From contig JAEZFH010000341.1 of the NCBI GenBank assembly GCA_023437885.1, forward strand, positions 1 to 12,160: a stretch of DNA of 12,160 nt. Reading direction: 5' to 3'. The first letter of the stretch is position 1; each line of letters starts with the position of its first letter. Positions 5,824-12,066 of this stretch are shown piece by piece. The translations under genes and the position numbers were made by a program. The notes beneath the pieces were generated by a model, which was not told the origin of the DNA, did not search any database, and saw nothing but the letters and a program-made list of their open reading frames with translations. The DNA comes from Bacillota bacterium. Its GTDB lineage: Bacteria; Bacillota; Clostridia; Lachnospirales; Lachnospiraceae.

Positions 5824-5958
5824 TACATAATTCATTAATGTATCATGTATTGATACATGATCCATCAATACATGATTTATCAATTCATGATCTATCAATG
5901 TATGACCTATTAATACATGACCTATTAATACATGGCCTATTAATACATGGCCTATTCA
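5824..5958. repeat. Minisatellite: nine tandem 15-bp units, one inverted
   Basis: From 5824 the sequence runs in an unbroken 15-base period for nine units. The consensus is about TACATGAYCYATYAA; the units at 5914 and 5929 differ by one base. The second unit (5839-5853) reads as the reverse complement of the consensus in a shifted register, matching 14 of 15 bases, so units 2 and 3 form a perfect palindrome (ATCATGTAT 5842-5850 with ATACATGAT 5853-5861). One frame is open through the whole array, from an ATG at 5838 to a TGA at 5967 (43 codons with an IHDLS/IHDLL-type pentapeptide repeat), but no ribosome binding site precedes it. Divergence is greatest at the left end. It fills most of the gap between rnhB and the FlhB-like gene. 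Confidence 0.9.
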
Positions 5959-5986
5959 CTGGACATTGAAGCTGGGAGGGTAATTC

Positions 5987-6286
5987 ATGGAACAATCCAA
6001 ACAGGAAGCAAAAACCAAAACCGCCGTTGCACTTTCCTATGCGCCAAATGAGGAAGCCCCCAAGGTTATCGCCTCAGGCAGAGGCTACCTTGCCGATAAA
6101 ATCATCGCCCGGGCAAAGGAAGCCAATATTCCTCTGCATCAGGATGAAAAGCTGGCGGATACATTATCACGGCTGGAGCTGGGGGATATGATACCTCCTG
6201 AGCTGTACGAGGTTGTGGCTGAGATTCTGCTCTTTGTGGACCGCATGGACCGCATAAAGAGCAAGGTTGGTATGGAGCATGAATAA
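5987..6286 (+). CDS. Stand-alone FlhB C-terminal domain protein (YlqH type)
   Basis: A 99-residue protein resembling the cytoplasmic C-terminal domain of FlhB/YscU export switch proteins: AVALSYAPNEEAPKVIASGRGYLADKIIARAKEANIPLHQDEKLADTL aligns in style with the part of FlhB after its autocleavage site, and LELGDMIPPELYEVVAEIL completes the domain. It has no transmembrane region and lacks the NPTH cleavage motif, so it resembles the already-cleaved fragment. Such small proteins occur beside rnhB in Bacillus and clostridia; their role is not established and need not involve flagella. GGGAGGG at 5974-5980 is 6 bases before the ATG. The last codons overlap the start of the next gene by 8 bases, indicating coupling. 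Confidence 0.88.
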   Translation: MEQSKQEAKTKTAVALSYAPNEEAPKVIASGRGYLADKIIARAKEANIPLHQDEKLADTLSRLELGDMIPPELYEVVAEILLFVDRMDRIKSKVGMEHE

Positions 6287-6629
6287 ACGAGCGGTAGGTT
6301 CCGAATTTGAACAAAAGGCTGCCGGCTATCTTTCGAACCACGGTTATCGTATCCTGGAGCATAATTTTCGGTGCAGAACCGGGGAGATAGACCTGATTGC
6401 CAATAATGACGGCTATCTCTGCTTTATCGAGGTGAAATACCGGTCCAGTCTTTCCAGGGGTTATCCGGCGGAAGCCATCACCCCCCATAAAATACGCAAA
6501 ATAATCAATACGGCAACGGTCTATTTGTTGCTGCACAAGCTTCCCGCAGATACTCCATGCCGTTTTGATGCCGTTGTTATTCTTGAAAATGAGATCTCCC
6601 TGATTAAGAATGCTTTTGACGGGATTTAA
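6279..6629 (+). CDS. YraN family (UPF0102) nuclease-like protein
   Basis: A 116-residue protein with the family signature MNKRAVGSEFEQKAAGYLSN, then GYRILEHNFRCRTGEIDLIA (residues 22-41) and CFIEVKYR (48-55). Asp38, Glu51 and Lys53 form a PD-(D/E)xK-like arrangement of restriction-endonuclease-fold enzymes, so a role in DNA processing is inferred; the family function is not settled. The ATG at 6279 lies inside the end of the preceding gene; a TTG at 6267 in the same frame, directly after GCAAGG, is a less likely alternative. Its TAA stop shares a base with the ATG of the next gene. The neighbourhood rnhB-FlhB domain-yraN is common in Firmicutes. Confidence 0.9.
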   Translation: MNKRAVGSEFEQKAAGYLSNHGYRILEHNFRCRTGEIDLIANNDGYLCFIEVKYRSSLSRGYPAEAITPHKIRKIINTATVYLLLHKLPADTPCRFDAVVILENEISLIKNAFDGI

Positions 6630-7585
6630 TGTATAGAACAGAAGGGTTACGATTAATTATGACATTTCAGAATTCTCCGGACGCACAGATTGATTTTACG
6701 GCAGAGGTGCCCTACCTGTCATTTCCGGCTTTATCAAGGATACCGTTCCTGAAACATGGTTTTTCCACCCGCCTGGGCGGAGTAAGCGAGGGCATCTATT
6801 CAACGATGAATCTCGGCAATGATTCTGCTCCATATCCGGATTCCCAGGCCAATATTCAGGAAAACTACCGCAGAATGGCAGAGAGTATCGGTGTGGATGT
6901 ACAAAGCCTGGTATTATCACACCAGGTTCATAAGACAAATATCCGTGTCGTGACAAAGGAGGATTGCGGGAAAGGCCTCTTTTTCCCCAGGGACTACAGT
7001 GAAATTGATGGTCTGATTACCAGAGAGCCCAAGGTTACACTGGTTACCAAATACGCGGACTGCGTTCCTTTATACTTTGCAGATATAAAAAACCGTTCCA
7101 TTGGGCTTACCCATTCCGGCTGGCGGGGAACTGTAGCGGAAATCGGCAGGATTACTGTCGAAGAGATGCAAAAGCATTTCGGCAGCAGCCCCAGGGATAT
7201 CATCGCAGTGATCGGCCCCTCCATTTGCAGGGATTGCTTTGAGATCAGCGAAGACGTAGCTGCGGAGTTTGAACGGGCATTTCCCGGAGCATGCATTAAT
7301 GCACATGCGCCGACGGAAGGGAGTTCACATCCTGCGGCAAGGCAGAATACGATGGACGCTTGCGGGCATAGTACTCATATTCTGACTCCCAGGGAGAGCT
7401 TCGGAAAATTCAGCTGCGATTTATGGGAAGCAAACCGGCAAGTTTTATTAAAGGCCGGCCTTCCTGAGGAAAATATCCATATCAGCAGTGTATGTACCTG
7501 CTGCAATGAGGACCTGTTGTTTTCCCACCGAAAAACCAAGGGTCACAGGGGAAGCCTGGGTGCCTTTCTGGCAATCACCGACTAG
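6629..7585 (+). CDS. pgeF: Laccase-domain purine nucleoside phosphorylase / peptidoglycan editing factor (PgeF/YfiH family)
   Basis: A protein of up to 318 residues in the multicopper-oxidase-like YfiH/YlmD family. Members have been shown to act on purine nucleosides (adenosine deamination and phosphorolysis), and E. coli PgeF (YfiH) is linked to peptidoglycan precursor fidelity. The zinc-site residues are His101 (SHQVH), Cys145 (YADCVPL) and His162 (THSGWRGT), with HGFSTRLGG at 43-51 and the C-terminal CTCCNEDLLFSHRKTKGHRGSLGAF. It is longer than most relatives because of an unconserved stretch at about residues 225-258, rich in His, Ala and Thr. The ATG at 6629 overlaps the yraN stop (TAATG), favouring coupling; an ATG at 6659 is a possible alternative, as the conserved region begins later still. 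Confidence 0.9.
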   Translation: MYRTEGLRLIMTFQNSPDAQIDFTAEVPYLSFPALSRIPFLKHGFSTRLGGVSEGIYSTMNLGNDSAPYPDSQANIQENYRRMAESIGVDVQSLVLSHQVHKTNIRVVTKEDCGKGLFFPRDYSEIDGLITREPKVTLVTKYADCVPLYFADIKNRSIGLTHSGWRGTVAEIGRITVEEMQKHFGSSPRDIIAVIGPSICRDCFEISEDVAAEFERAFPGACINAHAPTEGSSHPAARQNTMDACGHSTHILTPRESFGKFSCDLWEANRQVLLKAGLPEENIHISSVCTCCNEDLLFSHRKTKGHRGSLGAFLAITD

Positions 7586-7952
7586 GAGAACAAAGCAGCA
7601 AAAAATGGTGTATGTTATGAAGAAAAAAAGTGCACATTATTAAATAAAGTGATAGAAGTTACAGCTCAGCCTGTGGCTGGAACTGTAACTGATAGAACCT
7701 CGAAGCAATGGAAAATGCTTTACAAACCAAAATACGTATTGTACAATCAGATGGAAAGTTCTTCATGGCTTCCATTGTCAAGGAAATATTAAGGAAATAT
7801 TCCAAGGAGAAATGATACATCAATCAAATCTGGAGGAAGTATTTCGTTCTAAGCGGAATGTTCCTATGGTTTGTTAATACGGAGGAGTACAGCTGTTATA
7901 CGGCATATACCCTCGATTATGAAGTAACTGACGGAAAGGCATAGGTAAAATA
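7586..7952. other. Gene-free 367-base gap before der, with repeats and small open frames
   Basis: I recognise no gene here. It holds a palindrome with flanking direct repeats (7650-7697), a tandem 11-base duplication AAGGAAATATT (7780-7790 and 7791-7801), and a loose promoter-like pair TTGTCA (7775-7780) and TATTCC (7798-7803) with a 17-base spacer. A frame is open from 7816 to a TAG at 7942-7944; its only ATG, at 7858, would give a 28-residue peptide ending LDYEVTDGKA, 8 bases before der. It lacks a well-placed ribosome binding site and could be the remnant of a longer gene, a leader peptide or chance. Confidence 0.5.
7650..7697. repeat. 32-bp palindrome bracketed by perfect 8-bp direct repeats
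   Basis: GTTACAG (7658-7664) and CTGTAAC (7683-7689) pair, as do AGCC (7668-7671) and GGCT (7675-7678), giving a two-part hairpin. It is bracketed by TGATAGAA at 7650-7657 and again at 7690-7697. A palindrome with abutting identical 8-mers resembles a miniature mobile insertion with target-site duplication, though it is far too short to encode or carry standard transposon ends. No T-run follows. Confidence 0.65.
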
Positions 7953-9278
7953 ATGAGTAGACCAATCGTAGCCATTGTAGGCAGGCCGAATGTAGGAAAA
8001 TCCACACTGTTTAATGCTCTGGCAGGAGATCGTATCTCCATTGTCAAGGATTATCCGGGTGTAACAAGGGATCGCATCTACGCCGACGTAACATGGCTGA
8101 ATTCACAATTTACAATGATAGATACCGGAGGTATTGAACCGGACAGCAAGGATGAGATGCTGTCCTACATGAGGCATCAGGCTCAGATTGCAATCGATAC
8201 GGCAGATGTTATTATCTTCCTGGTAGATGTTAGGCAGGGGTTGGTGGATGCCGACTTTAAGGTAGCCGATCTGCTTCGGCGTTCCGGTAAACCGGTGGTG
8301 CTGGTGGTGAACAAGGTGGACAGCTTCGAGAAGCTGATGGCTGATGTATATGAATTTTATAATCTTGGAATCGGCGAACCCTTTCCGGTATCTGCCTCTG
8401 GAAAACTTGGCTTCGGCGATATGCTGGATGAAGTAGTGAAGCATTTTACTTCCGGCAATACGCAGGAGCAGAACGATGAACGTCCGAGAATTGCCATTGT
8501 AGGCAAGCCCAATGTAGGCAAATCCTCCATTGTGAACAAGCTGGTGGGCGAACCTCGTGTAATTGTATCCAATATCGCGGGTACCACGAGGGATGCTATC
8601 GATACTCCCATCCGCCGTAACGGTAAGGAATACGTCCTGATCGATACCGCAGGTCTTCGGAGAAAAAGTAAAATCAAGGAAGAGCTGGAACGGTTCAGCA
8701 TCATCCGCACCGTATCCGCAGTAGAGCGTGCGGATGTAGTTGTGCTTGTAATTGATGCCGAGGAGGGGGTTACGGAACAGGATGCCAAGATCGCAGGCAT
8801 TGCCCATGACCGAGGCAAGGGTATGATTATCGCAGTGAACAAATGGGATCTGATCGAAAAAAACAATAAAACCGTCAAGGAATATACCGCGGATATCCGG
8901 GAAATTCTATCCTTTATGCCCTATGCAGAGATCCTTTTTATCTCGGCAGAGACCGGACAGAGATTACACAAGCTTTTTGAAATCATAGAGGTAGTGATTC
9001 AGAATCAGAATCTCCGGATTGCCACCGGCGTTCTCAATGAGATCTTAATGGAAGCGGTCTCGCTTCAGCAGCCGCCCTCAGACAAAGGAAAGCGTTTAAA
9101 ACTATATTATATTACACAGGTATCAATCAAGCCCCCGACCTTCGTCATCTTTGTGAATGATAAGGAATTAATGCATTATTCCTACACCAGATATATTGAA
9201 AATAAAATCCGGGAGGCCTTTGGCTTTTCAGGAACCTCATTGAAGTTCATCATCAGGGAACGAAAGGAGAATTCATAA
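7953..9278 (+). CDS. der: Ribosome biogenesis GTPase Der (EngA)
   Basis: A 441-residue essential GTPase with two tandem G domains followed by a KH-like domain, of normal length, acting in late 50S assembly. The first domain has G1 GRPNVGKS (10-17), G3 DTGG (57-60) and G4 NKVD (120-123). The second has G1 GKPNVGKS (184-191), G2 around TTRD (211-214), G3 DTAG (231-234) and G4 NKWD (296-299). The KH-like domain covers roughly residues 350-441 and includes KLYYITQVSIKPPTFVIFVND. The start MSRPIVAIVGRPNVGKS is family-typical, but the ribosome binding site is weak (AGG at 7943-7945). plsY begins at the base after its stop codon, so the two are very likely cotranscribed. Confidence 0.97.
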   Translation: MSRPIVAIVGRPNVGKSTLFNALAGDRISIVKDYPGVTRDRIYADVTWLNSQFTMIDTGGIEPDSKDEMLSYMRHQAQIAIDTADVIIFLVDVRQGLVDADFKVADLLRRSGKPVVLVVNKVDSFEKLMADVYEFYNLGIGEPFPVSASGKLGFGDMLDEVVKHFTSGNTQEQNDERPRIAIVGKPNVGKSSIVNKLVGEPRVIVSNIAGTTRDAIDTPIRRNGKEYVLIDTAGLRRKSKIKEELERFSIIRTVSAVERADVVVLVIDAEEGVTEQDAKIAGIAHDRGKGMIIAVNKWDLIEKNNKTVKEYTADIREILSFMPYAEILFISAETGQRLHKLFEIIEVVIQNQNLRIATGVLNEILMEAVSLQQPPSDKGKRLKLYYITQVSIKPPTFVIFVNDKELMHYSYTRYIENKIREAFGFSGTSLKFIIRERKENS

Positions 9279-9896
9279 ATGATTCTGAGAATCATACTTT
9301 GTTTGATGTTTGGTTATATCATGGGATGCTTTTCCACAGCATTCTTTGTAGGTAAGCTAAATAAAGTAGATATCCGTAAATACGGCAGCGGCAATATGGG
9401 CACGACCAATGCCCTCCGGACACTGGGAGCGAAGGCAGGAGCCATAACCCTGATCGGTGATGTGCTCAAGGCCGTAATCGCCATACTGCTGGTGAAGTAT
9501 GTCTTTTTCCCAGGACATGAATCCCTTGATTTATTTTCAATCTATACCGGTTTAGGTGTAGTAATCGGACATAATTATCCCTTTTGGCTTAAATTAAAGG
9601 GCGGAAAAGGCATGGCGGCCACCGGTGGTGTTATGGCAAGCCTGGATCCCCTGATTATCCCGATTGGCCTTCCTTTATTCATACTCTCAATTGTTATCAC
9701 AAAATATGTATCCGTCGGTTCCCTGGTAATTGCCGTATTATTTCCTGTTTGGATTGCGATCCGGCATCCGGGTGACCTACATATGCTGATGGTTGCACTG
9801 GTCTTTATGGCTTTGGCCTTTATTAAGCACCGGTCCAATATTAAGCGTATCATCGACGGTACGGAAAATAAAATCGGCCAGAGAGTGAAGATGTAA
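9279..9896 (+). CDS. plsY: Acyl-phosphate:glycerol-3-phosphate acyltransferase PlsY
   Basis: A 205-residue polytopic membrane enzyme that transfers an acyl group from acyl-phosphate to glycerol-3-phosphate, the first committed acylation of phospholipid synthesis. The three conserved loops are present: YGSGNMGTTNALRTLG (residues 35-50), GDVLKA (60-65) and GHNYPFWLKLKGGKG (97-111). Hydrophobic stretches near residues 3-24, 52-73, 86-100, 126-142 and 147-185 fit the usual multi-pass topology. AAAGGAG at 9263-9269 lies inside the end of der, 9 bases before the ATG. gpsA, which makes its substrate glycerol-3-phosphate, follows 45 bases later, so two consecutive pathway steps are neighbours. Confidence 0.96.
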   Translation: MILRIILCLMFGYIMGCFSTAFFVGKLNKVDIRKYGSGNMGTTNALRTLGAKAGAITLIGDVLKAVIAILLVKYVFFPGHESLDLFSIYTGLGVVIGHNYPFWLKLKGGKGMAATGGVMASLDPLIIPIGLPLFILSIVITKYVSVGSLVIAVLFPVWIAIRHPGDLHMLMVALVFMALAFIKHRSNIKRIIDGTENKIGQRVKM

Positions 9897-9941
9897 CAGT
9901 ATTGATCTTTATAAAAGATAAATTTCGAAAAGGAGGAGCTT

Positions 9942-10952
9942 ATGAGTAAGGTTAGTATTTTAGGCGCTGGAACCTGGGGCTGCGCCCTGGCAATTTTACT
10001 TGCCAACAACGGACATGATGTGACCATCTGGACAAAAATCGAAGCAGAAGCGCTCATGTTGAAGGAGAATCGAAATAGCATGAAGAATCTTCCCGGTGCC
10101 ACATTACCCGAGCAGATTCAAATCACTCTTGATCTGGAGGAAGCCTGCAGTGGCAAAGATTTACTCGTAATGGCAGTGGCTTCTCCCTACATCCGTTCTA
10201 CTGCCCATATCGCCAGTCCTTATATCAAAGAGGGACAAATCCTGGTTAACGTATCCAAGGGCATTGAGGACGGAACCTTAGATACACTTTCCGAGGTAAT
10301 CAGTGAAGAGGTCCCTCAGGCAGATGTCGCCGTATTGTCCGGTCCCAGCCACGCGGAAGAGGTAAGCCGGGGTATTCCCACGACCATTGTTGTCGGTGCC
10401 CGTACCAAGGAGACCGCGAGATGTATTCAGGATATCTTTATGACCGATGTATTTCGCGTATATACCAGCCCTGATATCATCGGCATCGAGCTGGGCGGTT
10501 CCCTGAAGAATGTAATTGCCCTGGCTGCCGGTATTGTGGATGGTTTAGGCTATGGCGACAATACCAAAGCCGCCCTGATGACCAGAGGAATGGCGGAAAT
10601 CAGCCGACTGGGTATCAGAATGGGCGGTAAGATGGAGACCTTCTCCGGCCTGTCCGGCTTTGGGGATCTATTTGTAACCTGTAACAGCAAGCATAGCCGC
10701 AATTGGAATGCGGGCTATCTGATGGGACAGGGCAAGTCCATGGAAGAGGCCATGAAGCAGGTTGGACAAGTTGTAGAAGGCATCAATTCAGCCAAAGCTG
10801 CATTGACTCTGGCGCAGAAGAATGAAGTAGAAATGCCCATCGTCGAGCAGATTAATCTGGTCCTATTTGAAGGAAAGTCCTCCAAGGATGCACTTTATGA
10901 TCTTCTTGGAAGAGACAAACGAAGAGAATATAAATCCTTAGAGTGGGACTAA
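9942..10952 (+). CDS. gpsA: NAD(P)-dependent glycerol-3-phosphate dehydrogenase
   Basis: A 336-residue cytosolic enzyme that reduces dihydroxyacetone phosphate to sn-glycerol-3-phosphate for phospholipid synthesis. The dinucleotide-binding motif GAGTWG is at residues 8-13. The substrate-binding region includes LSGPSHAEEV (132-141), the conserved Lys189 in GGSLKNVIALAAGI, NTKAALMTRG (207-216) and SGLSGFGDLFVTC (235-247), followed by HSRNWNAG. Length and domain order are normal. A strong AGGAGG (9931-9936) lies 5 bases before the ATG. Together with plsY it forms a phospholipid-precursor pair, and gpsA shortly upstream of spoIVA is also found in Bacillus. Confidence 0.97.
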   Translation: MSKVSILGAGTWGCALAILLANNGHDVTIWTKIEAEALMLKENRNSMKNLPGATLPEQIQITLDLEEACSGKDLLVMAVASPYIRSTAHIASPYIKEGQILVNVSKGIEDGTLDTLSEVISEEVPQADVAVLSGPSHAEEVSRGIPTTIVVGARTKETARCIQDIFMTDVFRVYTSPDIIGIELGGSLKNVIALAAGIVDGLGYGDNTKAALMTRGMAEISRLGIRMGGKMETFSGLSGFGDLFVTCNSKHSRNWNAGYLMGQGKSMEEAMKQVGQVVEGINSAKAALTLAQKNEVEMPIVEQINLVLFEGKSSKDALYDLLGRDKRREYKSLEWD

Positions 10953-10986
10953 GGAATGCTAAAAGCAAAATGCAATGGAGATAAGT

Positions 10987-11754
10987 ATGATACATGAGAT
11001 TATTGCAATTGTTAAAGAAGCCGGCCGTATTGTTATGAATGCCCGTAATATTCAGGGCGGCATAGAGAGTAAGGAAGGCAGAGCTAATTTTGTAACCAAA
11101 TATGATGTTGAGGTTCAGCAATTCCTATATTCCGAACTTGCCAAGCTGTATCCCCAGGCCACCTTTATCGGTGAAGAGGATGAGAATAACGGAGCTCCCG
11201 GAGAATATTGCTTTATTATTGATCCCATTGACGGTACCACGAATTTTATTCTGGACTATCGTCACAGCGCTATCAGCGTGGGATTGATGTATCATGGTCA
11301 TATAGTCGCCGGGGTGGTATATAATCCATATCTGGAGGAGCTCTTTTATGCGGTTAAGGGAACCGGCGCATATTTGAATGATAAGCTGTTAAAGCTATCC
11401 AATCTGCCCCTATGTGAAGGTCTGGTTTCAGTAGGAACCTGTCCCTATTACCGTGATAAGGCGGATGAAACCTTTGCATTGTCACGAAAATTATATGACC
11501 AGGCCCTGGATATCCGCAGAAGCGGGTCCGCGGCGCTGGATATTTGTTATGTCGCAGCGAACCGTTTTGTCCTGTACTTTGAACTTAAGATATCTCCCTG
11601 GGATTATGCAGCAGCATCCTTAATTCTTACGGAAGCCGGCGGCAGGATATCAATGATCGACGGCAGAGAGCTTCCCATCACTGAAGGCTGCCCGGTTGTA
11701 GCTGCTACGCCAAAAGCATATGAAGAATTCTGCAGACTTCTTCCTGTATCATGA
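10987..11754 (+). CDS. Inositol monophosphatase family protein
   Basis: A 255-residue Mg2+-dependent phosphatase of the IMPase/SuhB/CysQ superfamily. The metal-site motifs are intact: GEED at residues 62-65, DPIDGTTNF at 79-87 and WDYAAASLILTEAGG at 205-219. The N-terminal NFVTKYD (34-40) is also typical. Its substrate cannot be told from sequence; inositol-1-phosphate, fructose-1,6-bisphosphate, 3'-phosphoadenosine phosphate and NADP are all handled by members. GGAG at 10977-10980 is 6 bases before the ATG at 10987, which is preferred over the in-frame ATG at 10975 because that one overlaps the ribosome binding site. It starts 34 bases after gpsA, is probably the last gene of the der-plsY-gpsA run, and has a strong terminator about 110 bases downstream. 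Confidence 0.93.
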   Translation: MIHEIIAIVKEAGRIVMNARNIQGGIESKEGRANFVTKYDVEVQQFLYSELAKLYPQATFIGEEDENNGAPGEYCFIIDPIDGTTNFILDYRHSAISVGLMYHGHIVAGVVYNPYLEELFYAVKGTGAYLNDKLLKLSNLPLCEGLVSVGTCPYYRDKADETFALSRKLYDQALDIRRSGSAALDICYVAANRFVLYFELKISPWDYAAASLILTEAGGRISMIDGRELPITEGCPVVAATPKAYEEFCRLLPVS

Positions 11755-11863
11755 TAATGAACGGCAGGCAAAAGATCTGAATGAAAGTAAATCTATTACA
11801 GTAAATAATTTAAATGGATACGGACCAATAGGAATCCTGATCTATGTTAATGGATGATGAAGC

Positions 11864-11900
11864 AACGGAAGGAAAACGCAATGTTTTCCTTCCGTTTTCT
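11864..11900 (+). terminator. Strong intrinsic terminator before spoIVA
   Basis: AACGGAAGGAAAAC (11864-11877) and GTTTTCCTTCCGTT (11883-11896) form a perfect 14-bp stem with the 5-base loop GCAAT, followed by TTTTCT. It ends the upstream transcription unit and implies that spoIVA has its own promoter. The 109 bases between the phosphatase stop and this hairpin hold nothing I can name. Confidence 0.93.
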
Positions 11901-11922
11901 ATACTTTGATAAAGTATACCTT
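11899..11922. repeat. Palindromic repeat A, first copy
   Basis: TATACTTT (11900-11907) and AAAGTATA (11911-11918) pair around GAT. The 24 bases match 11997-12020 at 21 positions in direct orientation, 98 bases apart. It directly abuts the terminator tail. Confidence 0.75.
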
Positions 11923-11965
11923 GGGCAGCTGTCCTTATTTCATAAAACTGCCTGTTTTTCCTATT

Positions 11966-11973
11966 CATACAAT
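11966..11973 (+). promoter_or_regulatory. Candidate sigma-E-type -10 for spoIVA
   Basis: CATACAAT fits the CATACAnT -10 consensus of the mother-cell sporulation factor sigma-E, which drives spoIVA in Bacillus. The -35 is not convincing: TCATAAA (11940-11946) resembles it, but the spacer is 19 bases rather than about 14. Transcription from here would include both palindromes of 11998-12046 in the leader. Confidence 0.4.
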
Positions 11974-11996
11974 GAAACATTCCTGCATATGTTTAA

Positions 11997-12020
11997 CTAT
12001 ACTTTATTAAAGTATACCAT
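11997..12020. repeat. Palindromic repeat A, second copy
   Basis: TATACTTTATTAAAGTATA (11998-12016) is a perfect 19-base palindrome around a central T. The match with 11899-11922 covers CTATACTTT..TAAAGTATACC. Its right end (TATACC, 12013-12018) is also the left end of the 12013-12046 palindrome, so the two hairpins cannot both form fully. Confidence 0.8.
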
Positions 12021-12046
12021 ATTGTAGCTTGCTACATTAGGGTATA
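12013..12046. repeat. Palindrome upstream of spoIVA (copy 2 of the rpsP-upstream repeat)
   Basis: TATACC (12013-12018) pairs with GGTATA (12041-12046) and TGTAGC (12023-12028) with GCTACA (12031-12036) around a central TT, with two further pairs between the blocks. It matches 239-272 at 31 of 34 bases in inverted orientation and at 28 of 34 in direct orientation, so the two copies are best seen as inverted. It ends 5 bases before the spoIVA ribosome binding site, close enough for an RNA hairpin to affect translation initiation. Confidence 0.82.
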
Positions 12047-12066
12047 ACCATAAGGAGGGTTGGCAC

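Noticed and set aside
5824..5958. CRISPR array
   Set aside because: The 15-base units are directly adjacent with no spacers, and there are no cas genes; it is a tandem repeat.
8103..8807. 234-codon open frame on the - strand inside der
   Set aside because: It is antisense to a full-length der with all GTPase motifs; its translation shows no recognisable family and follows der codon structure.
9575..10102. 175-codon - strand open frame across plsY and gpsA
   Set aside because: It is antisense to two complete genes and shows no recognisable domains.
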